NCBI GenBank assembly: GCA_003116995.1
Contig: BDSL01000079.1
Location: 434,001 to 498,000 of the forward strand
Source of the DNA: Yamagishiella unicocca
Taxonomy: Eukaryota; Chlorophyta; Chlorophyceae; Chlamydomonadales; Volvocaceae
Length of the DNA stretch: 64,000 nucleotides
Direction: 5' to 3'
The position numbers were made by a program, and so were the translations under genes. The notes below the pieces were generated by a model, which was not told the origin of the DNA, did no database searches, and was given only the letters and a program-made list of their open reading frames with translations. This document shows, one piece after another, positions 23,257-41,200 of the stretch (position 1 is its first letter; the number at the start of each line of letters is the position of its first letter).

Positions 23257-25982
23257 TCGGTGCACGGCAATTCATGGTGCACGGAAGCGTTTCCGGGAGC
23301 AGAGCTGTGTATGAGGCATACATGAGCGGGTCTGTCGTTGGGACCGGATGACGCGAAGATTGTCAAGAAAGGCGAAGGGGCGTCGGTGCGCTGCGGTCCA
23401 TGCTGTGCACGGCCGAGTGCTGCCGGTGCGAACCTGCGACGCACGACGCCATTCTGAAACTAGCTCGCTGAACTCCCTAGTTTTCTTTGAGCGAAGATTG
23501 GCAGCGGTGCTGCAGCGGCTATTGCGTGCAAATGATAACTTACACGTGTTCGTTTGTTTGTTTAGCATGCGGTGCATGCTAATAGGGATTGCCACCCTTG
23601 ATCGAGTTTGCCTCGTATATGCCATCGTGCTTTTTGGGCCTGACAGACTCGTACGTACGATGGGGCTCTTGGTTCTCTGCTGGTGAGTCACCCTGGAAGG
23701 GGTGCTGATAGTGGTCGGAAGGACTTTGGAGCGACACGAACGCATCGAACCGGGGCGGCTGTCCTGCAGGCTGAGCGCCATTCCTACGTCCGCAGTGAGG
23801 CAGCTCCAGACATTGAGCGTAGGGGCTAAAGTGTCCTTGGACCGTACGTCCTTCCTCGTCTTACCACTTCTCCTGCTTTAAACAAATAAACGCGCGCGGA
23901 CAGACCATCTGCGCAACCGGCTTGCAAACCGCAAGCTATTACCACTTTGAGCGGTTGTTTGTGCAGCGTATTGTTGCGGTGGCTTACATTTCCAGGCACT
24001 CACCTGGTTTGGTTGGACTGCTGGACTTCACAGGGCCGTGTATTGGGGCCATGGCGCTGGCGAGATGCCGGTCGTTTGTGTACGCGAATATGTGCGTGTG
24101 AGTGTTTCTAGTCTGGGGGGTTTGGGGGCCATACGCAATATAATGGCGGCGCCGAGCATCTTGCTGCCAACGCGCCCCTGGGTATACGGAATCAAGGGGC
24201 TTGCGATACTTGCATCCCCGCATACCAATCAAGGTGCCCATCCAGGCAGCCCATCTAGCTGATGTCTGGGTGGCCTACTGAGGCAGGGACCCGCCATCCA
24301 GGCAGCTTGGCAAGTTGAATTATTGCAGAGTGTCGCGTTAGTTTTCTTTTTTCCCCTTAATATCTTTTTTAATCGTCATGTCCACGGCACATGATCACCT
24401 CGATCAAGCATGCTTGCTCAGTCACTCAGAGGGTGACCAGACAAATACCTTAAATGGGAGGGGCCCGATGTTGCGGCGTGGAGTGGGAGGGGTGCTGTGG
24501 GGCGACGCGGCAACGCGGTTTGGAGCGCTCGAGCTTACACCTGTTAACCGCCTTAGATGGCTGTTTGGTGCGAAGTGGCGTGCGGACTGTAGGGGACAGC
24601 CATTTGCATCCCAGTCCAGTCCCTCCGTAGCTGCTGGGGCCAGGCAACCCCCAGCAGCGATCTTCTATTTTACGTTACCTTCATCCACGGTTGGTTGTCT
24701 TTGTGGCTATTTGCATGTCCTCAAGTGTCGGTTGGTTGTGATTGGACGCAGGCTGGCAGAGTTATGCATTGGGGCTCATGAGGGCCCAAATATTTACTCG
24801 CACCAATGCTTTGGACGGCTTCGCGCGCCCGTCGAGGTGTATGCCCATTTGCCCATGCATCCGGGAATAGCCATTTGGGACTGGCATGCGCAGCTTAAGC
24901 GCGCCCACCCGTCTTAAGGATATGTGGGCCATGCAAGGTCATGCCCGCTGAGGCGTTACTTTTGCAGTTGTCTGGTTCAGCAACAGCAGCTTCGCTGACT
25001 TTACAGACAACCTTGTAATAAATTAATGTGCCGCCTGGTGTCACACAAGGTTCCTCGGCTCCTCAGGGCGTCAGGGGAGCAGCGAGTAAAACATGGTACG
25101 GTACGCGTAACTTGACCCTCGTTGACCCTCGTTGACTGCAAACTGCCTTGCTGTACTTCTCTAACTGGGCTCTGAATCGCACTGCGCGTGCCCCCCTGGC
25201 CGTCCCCGATGTCGGTTGATTGCGCATGAGCGCAGAAAGAACTGAAGGGGCTCGCCTCCTGGCCTAGAAGGTTGCGCGCGCCCGTTGACGCCATTGCACG
25301 CACCAGTGCGGAAGCCATGATGCCTGCCTGCATCGCAAACAACGCATATTGGCTATGAGATCTTATGTTAACAATTCGTCTGAGGACGAGACATTGGCGG
25401 GGCCACGCGGGAGCACCTGCAGCTACGTGGGTCAGCGTGGGTGCAACGGTGGCGGGGCCAGTGAAAGGACCATGTCAATGTAACATAGTTTCGCGAGCAA
25501 CCATCTCATCAATATTTTCCGACTTTCGAAAGCGCTTGTTTGGGGAGCATGCCACGTGGCGTCACGTTGGCGTGAAGCGCCGGGTAACGCAGTCAGGCGC
25601 GGACCTGCGCGGACGGCTCGCAGACCCTGGGCGTCGCTGTCGCGTCGGCCGATCAGGTACCTTACACCCCTTGTCGAGCTAGGTAGTCTGCAGATCTAGT
25701 CATACAGCTGTGAAACGCTGTCGGAAGCCGACGCAGGCTCGCGTCGGCTGATAAAGCAGCTTCCATGCTGCGTCAGCAGGGAAGTGCAGTCGTCGCAAGT
25801 ACTTGAGGCCCCACACCCACTAAAAAGGCTTGCATATCGTATACTTCACATTTTTAATTGTCGATGGCTAACTGATGTGGCACCCATGCCCAACAATTCC
25901 GTTCCCAAGCAGCTAGTGACGACTCGAGCATACCCCGCAACGTAGACGCTGGCAACATTGGGACACAACAGCTTCTTGGGAA
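23257..25982. other. Intergenic region between the Tmc gene and glutamate dehydrogenase
   Basis: About 2.7 kb without a supportable gene. It should contain the 3' UTR of the Tmc gene and the promoter and 5' UTR of glutamate dehydrogenase. Open frames here (longest 179 codons at 24378-24917) lack splice context and the codon bias of the real genes. A perfect 9-bp hairpin lies at 25726-25749. Confidence 0.6.
25726..25749. repeat. Perfect 9-bp hairpin upstream of glutamate dehydrogenase
   Basis: AGCCGACGC (25726-25734) and GCGTCGGCT (25741-25749) are perfect inverted repeats with a 6-base loop, about 230 bp upstream of the ATG. This could be a protein-binding palindrome or chance. Confidence 0.6.
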
Positions 25983-30584
<4,602 letters not shown>

Positions 30585-32229
30585 GGGCCGGGCAGCGGTA
30601 GCAGCAACAGCGGCACGTTAGCCAACAGGCGCCGTTGGATTGGGCGAGCGAGCGAGCGTGGTGGGGCCGATGGGATCCGAGAGCGGGCAATGGGGCCACG
30701 GACGGCGGGCTGCGGTGTGGTTCCGATCGGACGCAGGCTTCTTTTTGCTTGGCTGCCCTTGCGGAGCAGCACGCTAGCAACGGACGGGTGGGCTGCGGAG
30801 TCCAGGCGAGCCCCCGGTAGTGCGAGGCCGCTGGCAATGACGCAGGCGCAAGGGCTATGTCGTGTGCTTTTTGCAGCATAGGGGAGCGCTGAAGTGGGTG
30901 GCGGTGCGGGAGCGGCGATGACGCTTCAGCGCTGGGCCTACCGGCTCGCCCCATCCTGTCGCCTTGGTTGGGTGTGTGCGCAGTGCCGCTTGCGCAGTGT
31001 CTCCTGTTGCTCACATGCAATGAGTTGGGGAGTCGCCCGCTTTCCACGCCATAAAGCGAGGCAGATGAATTGCATTGGCTAGTTGCGGTATGCGGTTGTT
31101 CATCAGCTGTCCTTATTTGTTCAGGTTGCAAGGTAGGCGCATACAGGTGTGCCTAGCGTTGTCATCCAGATGTGTGTAGCGGTAGCGGTGCTGTGTATTG
31201 GTGCTCACCCAACCCAGCGACACGGATTAATGGTGGGGTACTGACTCCACCCGCACATACAAGTCGCAAGCTGGCCATTCAGTATTGGCGAGGCGCCCGG
31301 GGCGCGTCTTATCAGGGCGAGCGGGCATGTGAGGGGATGTTGGATGCATGCCGGGTCAGGTGGCCGATGGCGCACTACTTGTGGTTGCAGCGCTTATAAT
31401 TAGCAAGGCGACTCGGCATCCCGTGCTGCCTCCTGCTCCTGGAGGTGCTTCCTTGACGACGTGGTTCGTAGCAGCCGCGGGGGAAACGGTCCCCCGACCA
31501 CACCAGGTATCTTTCGGCGGGCGTGCGCTGACGGGATGAAAGACGGGCATTAGGTCGAGCTGCGCAGCCCGACCCATGGGTCCACATGGGGCCGCGGAGG
31601 ATTACAAGGTCCGCGTGCGGTGTTGCCCTCGAACGGTTTGTGGCGGCCCACGTCAGCACCATGGTACAAAGGATTGGCGGAGGGGTTGTTGGGCAGGGAT
31701 GCGAATGCTGGCGTGTGCAAATCAGGGTAGCCGACCCTCGACCGTGGAAATTGTTTCGCTGCGTGGTCCTCAGCAACTCGGGCCTTCTACGACATCAGAC
31801 CCTTCGTGGGGACGTGATGCGTTTCTGTCCCTCGCGGGAAGGGGGTCTCTAGCCACACGCATCCTAGCTGGCTACACACGGGTGACATGCTACGACAATG
31901 GCCTTGGAACCACACCCGTCGGCATTCAATTCTCGTGTTGAATTATTGCGGATTCAATCGACAACAAACGTACTTCAGCAGGCTCAGTGTTCTACAAATA
32001 CACATGCCAAAACAAGTCACGGGGAACCTTTAGTCGGCAAAACTCACAACGGCACCTTCGTCATCAGCACGGCGGCAGAGCCTTCAGCAGGCGCCGCAGC
32101 TGTGGTGCCTCCCTTATCGTCATTCACGGCCCTCGTCCCCCCCCCATTCCCGCTTAACGGCTAGTTTCCGGCCTCTGTCTTGTAACCGTGTCTTCTCGGG
32201 CCCCCTGTTATGTCGTGATGTCACACCGG
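30585..32229. other. Convergent intergenic region
   Basis: Separates the 3' ends of glutamate dehydrogenase (plus) and the ankyrin gene (minus). No frame in it has convincing coding character. A minus-strand TGTAA-type polyadenylation signal (TTACA on plus) occurs near 31602, but it is about 630 bp beyond the stop of the ankyrin gene, so its use is uncertain. Confidence 0.6.
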
Positions 32230-35200
32230 CTACACTAGCTCGTTGATTTGTAGGAGCTCCATGATCATGACCAGTACTTCGCGCGCGTCCTCTATGGCAT
32301 CCACCAGCGCCTGCGTGTCCACCTCGAGCATCAGCTCGAAGCCAGCCTGCAACCAGTAGCGGAAGTTAGGTCCGGTGGTTGGCGACCGCAACAGTGCATG
32401 GCTCGTCGGCTGCTCTTGGTGTTTAGAAGAAGGTGCAGAAGCACCAACGGTCAGGGAGAAATAAGGCCAGAGAGAGAGGGGCAGCGGCTCGGGAGTGTGA
32501 CTGCCGTACGTATTCCGAACTGCCCCAATCCCCCAGTACGGGGAAACGAAAAGCTGCAGGCAGCAGGTACACTAAATCCAGACTCCACGCTGTGCCCTGC
32601 ACGCACCATGAACTGGTCGCTAGCCTCCTCCAGCTCGGTGCTGAGGGTGGCGTACACCTCTGCACTGCTGTCTGCCAGCGTCTTTGCCATGCCTTCCGCG
32701 TCTGCCGCAGCCTCTCCCGTCAGTGCCTTGATTGACTCTTCCAGCTGCTTGGATGTCTGTAAGGCCGGGAGGTGCAGGTGTGGGGTATTAGAGTGCGCAA
32801 TGCTTCCCGTAATACCCGTATGCCTCAGGTGACCAGTTACGGTGCTCAGACAGTTACGGAGGGCCAGGAGTCAAAGCAGCAGCCCGCTGAGCGCTCGTGG
32901 TAGCAGCCGCCACTTACGTTACCCAGGGCCTCCAAAATTTCATTGGCCTCCTTTATCGCGTTGGTCAGCGGGGCGGTGGCGTCAGCCAGCTTCTTGGGCA
33001 TGGGCAGCGCGAGGCTGGCCACAGCAATTGCAACACAGCGACAGGGGGTGAGGGATCAGTGTGCACTCTGTGTGTATGCGGGAGGTACAAACGCACTGTG
33101 CAATGGGAAACAGTGGGACTGGTGCAGACTCCGTAAGCGCTTCCCTCTCCCTCTCCTCCTCCAGCCGCCCAGTGGAACCCCAGCGGCGGCGGCGGCGTAA
33201 AACCCTAAAACCCTTTTTTTCCTTCCCACGGCGTCACGTCAAACCACCGACATGCTTGTTTCCGCCCACACCCCTTTTGTCCCACTCACAGGAGCTCTGG
33301 GGGTACCTCTGACAGCGCGTCAGCCAGCTCGAGGTCTCCGTCAATGACCGCCTCCACCGTGTCCACCACCGCCTCCACCGTGGCCACCAGCTCGTCGAAC
33401 TTGTCCTCCGCTGCGTTGATCAGACCCGTGGACACCGACACCGCAACCCCGGCGGCTATGATGGTGCAGGCGCCGATGGCGGCGCTGAGGCCGCTCTCCT
33501 CGTACTTTTGCATGACGCGCTCGGAAAACTGCTTCGCTCCCTGGGGGCCCAAGTTGCGAACAACCGCAACAGTGCAGTGTCAGCCCTAGGCAGGTTTCTC
33601 AACACCTTACAGATGGGCCATCGGGATCTGCTCCTGAACGGTATGCGGCGATGCCAGCGGCCCTGCGCACCTTTTCGACCTCCTTGCGTACCGCCTCGGG
33701 CAGGGGCAGGCCTGTCTTGCTCTCCCAAACGTGAACCACGGCGTCAGGGCCCTGCAAACAGGTAACCGTACGGCAACGCAACCGTACGGCAACGCATAAC
33801 GGCACGCTACGCGTCACGGAGCTGAACCAACGGTGTTGGCAGCGGTTGCACTTTGTTTGGCTTAAAGGAGCAGGTAGGGACAACGTTTGCCCCGCGCTGG
33901 TGGCAGAGACAGGACTAGTAGGGGTATACAGGACTAAATGGCCACAACCCAAGGACGTACCAGCTCAATCACTCCTTCGGCCAGTTTTTTAGCCAGCATC
34001 TCCGGGTCAGGAATTGGGAATTTGCCTCCCGCGCAGGCTTCCTGCAGCGCCTTCAACATTGCAGCGCACTCCGGGCCGAACTCATTCTTGGCTAGCTCCT
34101 GAACGGAGAGGAGGACAAGTGCAAAATGGCAGGGACCGTACGGGTTTGGTAACTCCTGGTAATGAAACGTCCGCCGCTCGGCCAGATAACCATGCAGCTG
34201 TGGCTGCCTGTAGGGGCTCATGTCGGTGTGTATCCAATCGAATTCGCCTACCCTCCTAGCCTAATTTGATTTCCCTCCCCAACCATGGCTTGCCAGGTAG
34301 TTATCGGCTTCGCGAGCTGCATCCACGACGTCCATCACGTTGTTGGCGGCATTGTCGATGATGGTGTCAGCGCTACGGCGGCGCCCCTCCTCCGGCTGCT
34401 GTGTGTTACCGCCCTCGCCAGCCGGAATGCTCTGCAAGGGCGTGGGCCGATGCATTCGCTCCCAAGCAACGGCGACGGATGGAACACTCATGGCAATTTG
34501 ATTTCGATCACGGCGTAACGTGTACCGAATGCAGGCGGGAGGAGTTTAAGGCCAGACCCACTGTCCCCGAAAGGGCTGCCCGGCAAACATGCACGGAGAC
34601 AGGCAGGCCGACAGCAGTGTCGTTCCAACACAACCCCGGTTGGCCCCTACACAAGATTTCAACGCCCACCGACTCACCCCGGCCAGCGCGCTCCGGAGCC
34701 TGGCCGTGAAGGGCTGCCCCAGCTGAGCCTCCATCTTCTCGATGAGCGCCTCGCGGCCCTGCGACAATGCCGGACACTCTAAAGAAGCTACTTCCGGCAA
34801 ATCCAAATTGAACGGCCATATGCCGGCAGCAGCTATCGGTCTTGCTGAGGCCCTCTCTGCAAGTCGCCGGGAAGGTCGCGGAGCCCAAAGCAGCAATGCG
34901 GTTGTCTTTTCGTGACAGCGTGGAGTGCCGCGGGGTGCAGCCAGAGCGTTGTCGCGCCAGCAGCAACCCGCCAATCTCCCACCTACCTGCTCCAGCGCCC
35001 GCTGCCCGAGACCCTTGGCGAATTCCAGCGGATCCGGAATGGCGGGGATCTCTCCAGCGGCCTGTGCCGCCCGCAGCCTGTCCACCAGCTGCTTGGCGAC
35101 CGCACTGCCGCCCAGCTTGTTGACCGCAGCCTCCCACCTGAGGCCGCATACGCCCGCAAGTGCCCGGGTGGATGAGCGCATAAGCCAAATACTGCACAAC

Positions 35201-38200
35201 TGTACGACAAAAAACCGTACGACATGTGACACGCTGCTTTTTTGCCTGCTGCGAATGACGGGCCGGCCAGGCTGTGCAAGATAAAAGTCAATGGTAACTA
35301 CAGGTGCAGGCCGCAGCGCTGCAGCCTGCACTCGTCTCCTCCCCCGCGTACATTGGTTCCTCCACGGCGGCCTTGAAGATGGGTTCCTCGTCAAAGCCGG
35401 CGGGCTGCTGCCGCTCCGCGAGGACCTGCGCTGATGCGTGATAATTCAGTTACATGGTGGTGGCCGTATGGTGAACCCTTCTGACTCCTTACTTCGAGTT
35501 ATCCAACCATCCCAGAATCTCAGCCATTTAATTTGTGTGGACGTGGTAGACCAGTGCTGTTGAGCACATTCACCCACGTTCGCTCCCAACTAGGAACGCA
35601 AATAGGCGGCGTCCAATGCCTCAAACAAGCACACAAGTCAGCCGGTGCGTAGACCCACACACCCACCTGCGCCATGAAACCCGCCTTGTCCTCAGCCTTC
35701 GCCGTGAGGTACGACATGAAGTGCTGTGCGGCCTCTTGCGCCAGCGCGGCGCTCGTCTTTTGCAGCTTGTCGCTGTACTCCTTAGCCTTCTTGACCACCG
35801 TTGCATTGTATGCGCGGACGACAGCGAGGCAGACGTCCGCGTCCGTCACGTCGGAGATAGTCGGCCGCATGGCCTCAACCTCCTCCTTGGGAATGGCTGT
35901 CGGGGGGTTCGAGGCAAGCGGCGGGGTAAGCGTTGGGCGACCTCGACATGCAAGGTGGTTGCCGAGCAGGTTGTAAAGACGGTCGGCATATTTGCAGACA
36001 GCTCGCTTGAGGGTCAGCAACCAGGTCCGAAATGGGCGAATTGTAGTTGCGGGCAGTTGTGAATTGCCTGGCTGGTGCCTGTCTGCTCCTGCTGTAGACG
36101 CGTGTGGTCATGTGACGCGTAATTTTGCCCTATGATCACCTGGCCAATCAAATGTGATTTCGTTCTCGGAAGCTAACATCTGGTCCCACACGCTTGGGCC
36201 GACTGGAGGCTCCGCGAAGACGATGGCCTTCTGTGTGTCCGGGTCGTAACCGAGAAACCTGTCATCGCCGCCAACCGAAGCGCAAACAGCGGGTTTCAAA
36301 TCCTCTTACACCCCCAAAAGAGGTAGCGACAAACTGGGAATTAACAACGGCATTTCAGGCAATGGGCAAGGCAATCGACTTCAATGGGTTGCCCACAGCG
36401 CTGGCCCGCAAGGCTGCCCTTATCAACACAGACTTCAATACGTCATTACTGCTTGCCTGCGAATGAGGAACGTCTTGATGCCGTCCACGGTCTCCGGCAT
36501 TGAGACGATTGCTGCAGTGGGCTCAGCGGCGTCAGCAGCGTCCGCAGTTGGGTCTTCCTGATCGGCGCCGTCGGTTTGAGCTGCAGCGTCCGGCGCGGTT
36601 TGCAGCCACTGGGGAAGCAGCTCCTTGGCAATATCGTACCTGCACACCCAGCACCATTGAGACACACCAAGCTCAGCAAATACATTCCTGGGTCCGCGGG
36701 AAGTGCGGGCCCCGTGCAGAATTTCTCCGTGAGGGGCCCCTGCTCTTTAGTGCCACCCATGCACCTACTCGACGGGTTCCGAAGGCACGACGCCCATGTT
36801 TCGGCGATTGACCCAGTCCTCACGCTGGGCAGTTGGCAGCTCGTTGTACCTGTGCGAGGCGGTACGAGGCGGTACATGCCAACCGCAACAAAAAAAGATG
36901 CGTTAAGAGGGGGCATCTCTGCGCATTCGATAGGCTGCCAACAGCCGTTGGTCTCTGTATTGTGCCGGGCTATGCCTCGCGACACACTCACTCGTTGAAG
37001 AGCGCCTGCTTCTTCTCCATTGCCGTCTCGATGTAGTCGTTAAACCACGAGTCCAGCGTTCTCGCGGATGCTGCGTCACTTTGGCCGTCCAAGCTCACCC
37101 CCTCGTCAATGACGTGCTTGAGGTACTGCGGCATGAGCCTCTGCACATGCATAGAGGACGCGGCGCGGTCAAGCGGAGCACAACACCGAGTCAGTGATAC
37201 AGACTACAGCAAAACCTCAAAAAAGACATCTCCTAGCAAGCCCCTTCGTTCGGCAACCCAAACCATTTCGCTCGGTGAAAGGAACACAGCTATACAATAC
37301 ACAATGCGCTGCTGTTGCACTAGTAACGCGGAGTTCCAAATACGCGCCCATAAAAAGGCCGCGAGCGTAGTCCCGGTGCGCGAGCGCAGCCCCGGTGTGG
37401 ATCGGTTCGGACCTGCGTGCCGAAAATGCTGTGCACGTGAACGGACGGGACCTGGGAGCGCGCAGTCACAACCTCACCGCGTTTCCGTAGTTGAGGACGG
37501 CGCTTTGGACCTGGGACATGAACTTCTTCTTGTAGCGCTCGTAGTCCTTCCAGTTGGTGGTCAGGTCCATTTTCATGAAGCTGGGTGAGAAAGGATGGCC
37601 GGGGCGGTGGGGTCACCGGCGTTGGCCAAACACGATGGATTGCAGGCAGGAGTGGCGTACACCGTGTACCATGACATGCAAGTTGGGATCGGCACGTGAT
37701 TCTCAAGTGCCCGAGCTCCGTTGCGCGACACTGCTCCCTTGCTTGGCCACATCCTGCCGCCTGCCTTACCCCCGGAGTGAAGCCATACTGCGCACCACTC
37801 GCTTACCCGTAGTCGATGTTGCACTTCAGGATCCGGACCTTGTTGATGACGGTCTCAACCCAAGCCATGTCGTTGACGTGCTCCGGCTCGATACCCAGCC
37901 ACCGGTAGTATGACATGCGAGTGTCGGCCCCCTCCAGCCCGTTGCCGTTGTCCAGGATGTCGCTGCGGTGCACACGGCGAAATCCATCAAGGTAAGACCC
38001 TCTGAAGACGTACGCATGGTGGGGCAGCGACGTTGCAGCATGCGCCGCTTGAGTACGGCGCCAGCTCAAGCGTCGCATATCTCCAAGCGCCGTGGAAAGT
38101 GCAACGTGTGAGGATTGGCAAGCACGGTGATTGCGCGCGCAACGTGACACTGCTCACCGCATGAGAATGCCCGTCTGCTTCTCTGTCAGGTTGACGGGCG

Positions 38201-41200
38201 CCCGGAAGTACAGCATGACGTGCGCGCACGCCATAGCGGGATCGTACTGCGCGATCGGGCGCCTCATCTGCAGGGTTTCATATGGAAGATGGTGGTCGGA
38301 AATGGCATTAGCCTTCTTGGGAGAAGCTGTGTGTCAGGAAAGGAACAGACAACAAAGTCCCATTTCCTGTGACTGTGAGGACAAGTCATCGCGCAGTTCC
38401 GACTGAATTTCAGGGTCATTATTCTGCTGTTATGTCCAGAGGATGCCCACTATACAAAATATGTCTCACTGGCAGGCAGTGCAATTTGGATTCTAATGGG
38501 CACCATCAGTGCGGGCCAGGACGCCTGCCCACCATTTCAAGGAGGAGCTTGACGATGAGCTTGGCTGCGAGTGGCAGAAGGCGGGGGCCGCAGTGCATTT
38601 CGAAAGCGGCTCGAGTTATAATGTGGGTCTGCCATCTCGGCGCGTATTGGAAGGAAGTGTGTGCCCTGATGCAGATGCTTTTGGGATGTTGGGAGCTTGT
38701 CTGCCAGTATGTGTCGTCGAAATGAAGATTTGTGCCGCTGATTACTAATAACTTGCACCGTGCACCGGCCCTCGACACCGAGAGCTTCTTACGCAAGGTT
38801 TATGAACACCTTAGCTTCAAAAAAGGATCCAGGCTAGTCGACTTCAGATGCAATGAAAGCCATCGAATGCTCGCCTACGTCGTACTGTAGTTAGCCATGC
38901 AGCCCTATCCTATCGTATCGTACGCACCCGCAAGCGTCACCGCCTTGATGGTGGCCTTGATTGGATCCATCATTCCAAGCGCGTCCTTGATGTACCCCAG
39001 ACCCTTCTTCGCCAGTGCCGTAGCTGTTGAGAAGTTGAAGCGACCGTTTGGACACAGGGTGCGCAGGTCACATCCACATCAGCAACCCGCACCGCATGCA
39101 CATGTACCGCTCTGGGATGGTGGCGCGGTCATGCGCGCACCGCGCTACCGTATCCGCTACAAACAGGTCAAAACCGATGACAGGGCCCACCACGAGTACA
39201 TCATGCCGTCATGTGTGGATTTTGCAGCAAGTCGCAGTGCCAAACCCGACGGACAGAAGGGCTGTCCCGTGTATCAATGCACGGACATGCTCGTACCGTT
39301 CATGCCTGGAATCGGGACGTCTCTTAGGCTCTCGGGATCATAGAACGCCAAGCGGCCTCCTACTTTGATGACCTTGTTGGCTTGCTTCATGAAGTCATCG
39401 GGGCTCTTGCTGGGCTTGCCCTTCTGTGGGACCGACAGATGCGTGAAAGCGGCCCAGGCTGCAAGTAAACGCATCTCGGCCACCAAGCCACAGGATAGGA
39501 AGAGTATTGCGCTGCAGGGCAAACGCCCGGTCGGCCTCAATGCGGCGACATCTGCCTCCACACGGGCCGATAAATGCGAAAACAGCATACTGAAAAATGA
39601 AGGGAAGCAGGCGCCGCAGAACCCACCTTGTCTCGCGGGCTGTTGTCCGACAGCTGCTGGGCCTTCTCCTTTACCTTCTCGATCATCTCCGCGCGTTGCG
39701 CCTGCGCGCGCGCAAGCTGACGGTCATGCAATCATGCGTGGCAACTACAATCCATTCCGATCCATTCCGTACGCTGGGCCCGTGAGTGCCGCCATCAGCT
39801 CGAAGGCAGGGACCCTCGCGCGGCATTCGCCTGTTGCTGCTGCAGACTTACTTTCTGGTTGCTCATGGCGGCCTTGATCCTCTGCTTGTTGTTGCCGGTT
39901 TCCTCCAGGCAGGCCTCATCCAGCTGCAAATGCGCAACACGGGGGTCCATGGATCAGTAGCAGCGCAACATTTGCGACGCGGCCTCAATCCATTATACGC
40001 CCAGATACTTAAAAAACGATGCAGTACAATACAGCAGTGTCCATGAAGAAGCTAAGCTTACGATATAGTAGTAGTTATGACGCTCGGATGTGGTGCCGTA
40101 CGCCTGGGCGTTGGCACGTGCGTACAGCAGAGCCTCCTCCAGGGGCGACTTGGGTGCGAAGGCCGAAACCGGACCCCCGTTGATGGCAGCGCCGCGCTGG
40201 ATGAGCAAGAAGGTGATCTCTGGCAGCCCGAAGCGGCAGGACAGGTGCAGCGGTGACAGCCAGGGGTGAGGGCGGCCGATGCCGGGGATCTCGATGCTTG
40301 AGAGGAACCTCTTGGTGCTGTAAAACATGTCCCGCAGGCTGGACTTCATGTCCTGCCACAGCTTGGCGTATGGGTTGTACCGGGACCCCTGCAAGCAACA
40401 GATATACACACGTGTTAACGCACATTTCGGTCTACAAGGCAAACCTGTCCACAGAAGACGCAGGGCGCATCACACCTACACGCCGCCCGCACGCCTTCAC
40501 GCACCGCGTCCTTGAGCCGTTTGCCCTCCTTGACCTTGTCCTGGAACAGTTTGGCCTGCTTGGCCATGTCTTTCTTGTAGTTGCCCGAGAACTCCGCTCC
40601 CGCCATGTTCGGATCGGATCCCAGGTCCAGCAGCGCCCTGCCATGTGTACGATACGTGAGTGCAAGCATGGGACATCGCCGGCATCGGGCGGAGTGGCTA
40701 GCAAATGAAATGTGGTAATTTACCGGGGGTAGGAAACCTCCTGGATTCGGCTTATGCTGCCAAGTGGCTCGCATCCAAGGGGGCCCAGGGTACTTACCGT
40801 ACACTGTCGTACTTCTTCTGGCAGATCGCGATGTGCAGGGCGATGCAGCGGCTGTTGCAGCGCCCCAGCTGCTTCTCCCACTGGGTGGCAGGACATGCAT
40901 GGGAAACAAAATGGGTTTGAACGGTGATGAAATCCCAGATGCGTACTGTGTAAGCGATCAGCAGGCCGCTCGTGTGCCATGTGCCAGAACTGAGGTACTG
41001 CCGTGTACCAGAACTGAGGTACTAAAGTTGGCATGTCCAGCCAGTACTGAAATCGTACCCCTCCATTATGCAATCAGTTGAACTCTTTGGTCTTCACGCA
41101 ATAGTACTGTTGTGCAGCAACTCGCAACATGTTGTGGCCCCCCTCGCTCACCAGTCCTCGGAAGTACGTCGGAATGTCTGGCAGCCACACCCAGGCGGCG

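Larger units (their letters stand above)
32230..39923 (-). other. Ankyrin gene exons: helical C-terminal section
   Basis: Exons: 39923-39852, 39716-39627, 39423-39297, 39023-38928, 38564-38533, 38267-38158, 37962-37807, 37580-37478, 37140-36992, 36849-36769, 36639-36457, 36258-36140, 35896-35667, 35425-35352, 35137-34987, 34758-34678, 34431-34294, 34098-33961, 33751-33671, 33540-33290, 33014-32918, 32756-32607, 32346-32230. Mostly charged amphipathic helices (for example ARAQAQRAEMIEKVKEKAQQ). The 33540-33290 exon has a long small-residue hydrophobic helix (SAAIGACTIIAAGVAVSVST) that could be a membrane span. The final exon ends in VMIMELLQINELV. GC donors are proposed after 34294 (GCAAGC) and 36457 (GCAAGC). 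At the latter a weak GT donor in the same phase is an alternative. Confidence 0.75.

Noticed and set aside
24378..24917. 179-codon plus-strand frame in the intergenic region
   Set aside because: No codon bias, no splice context and no recognisable motif; likely chance.
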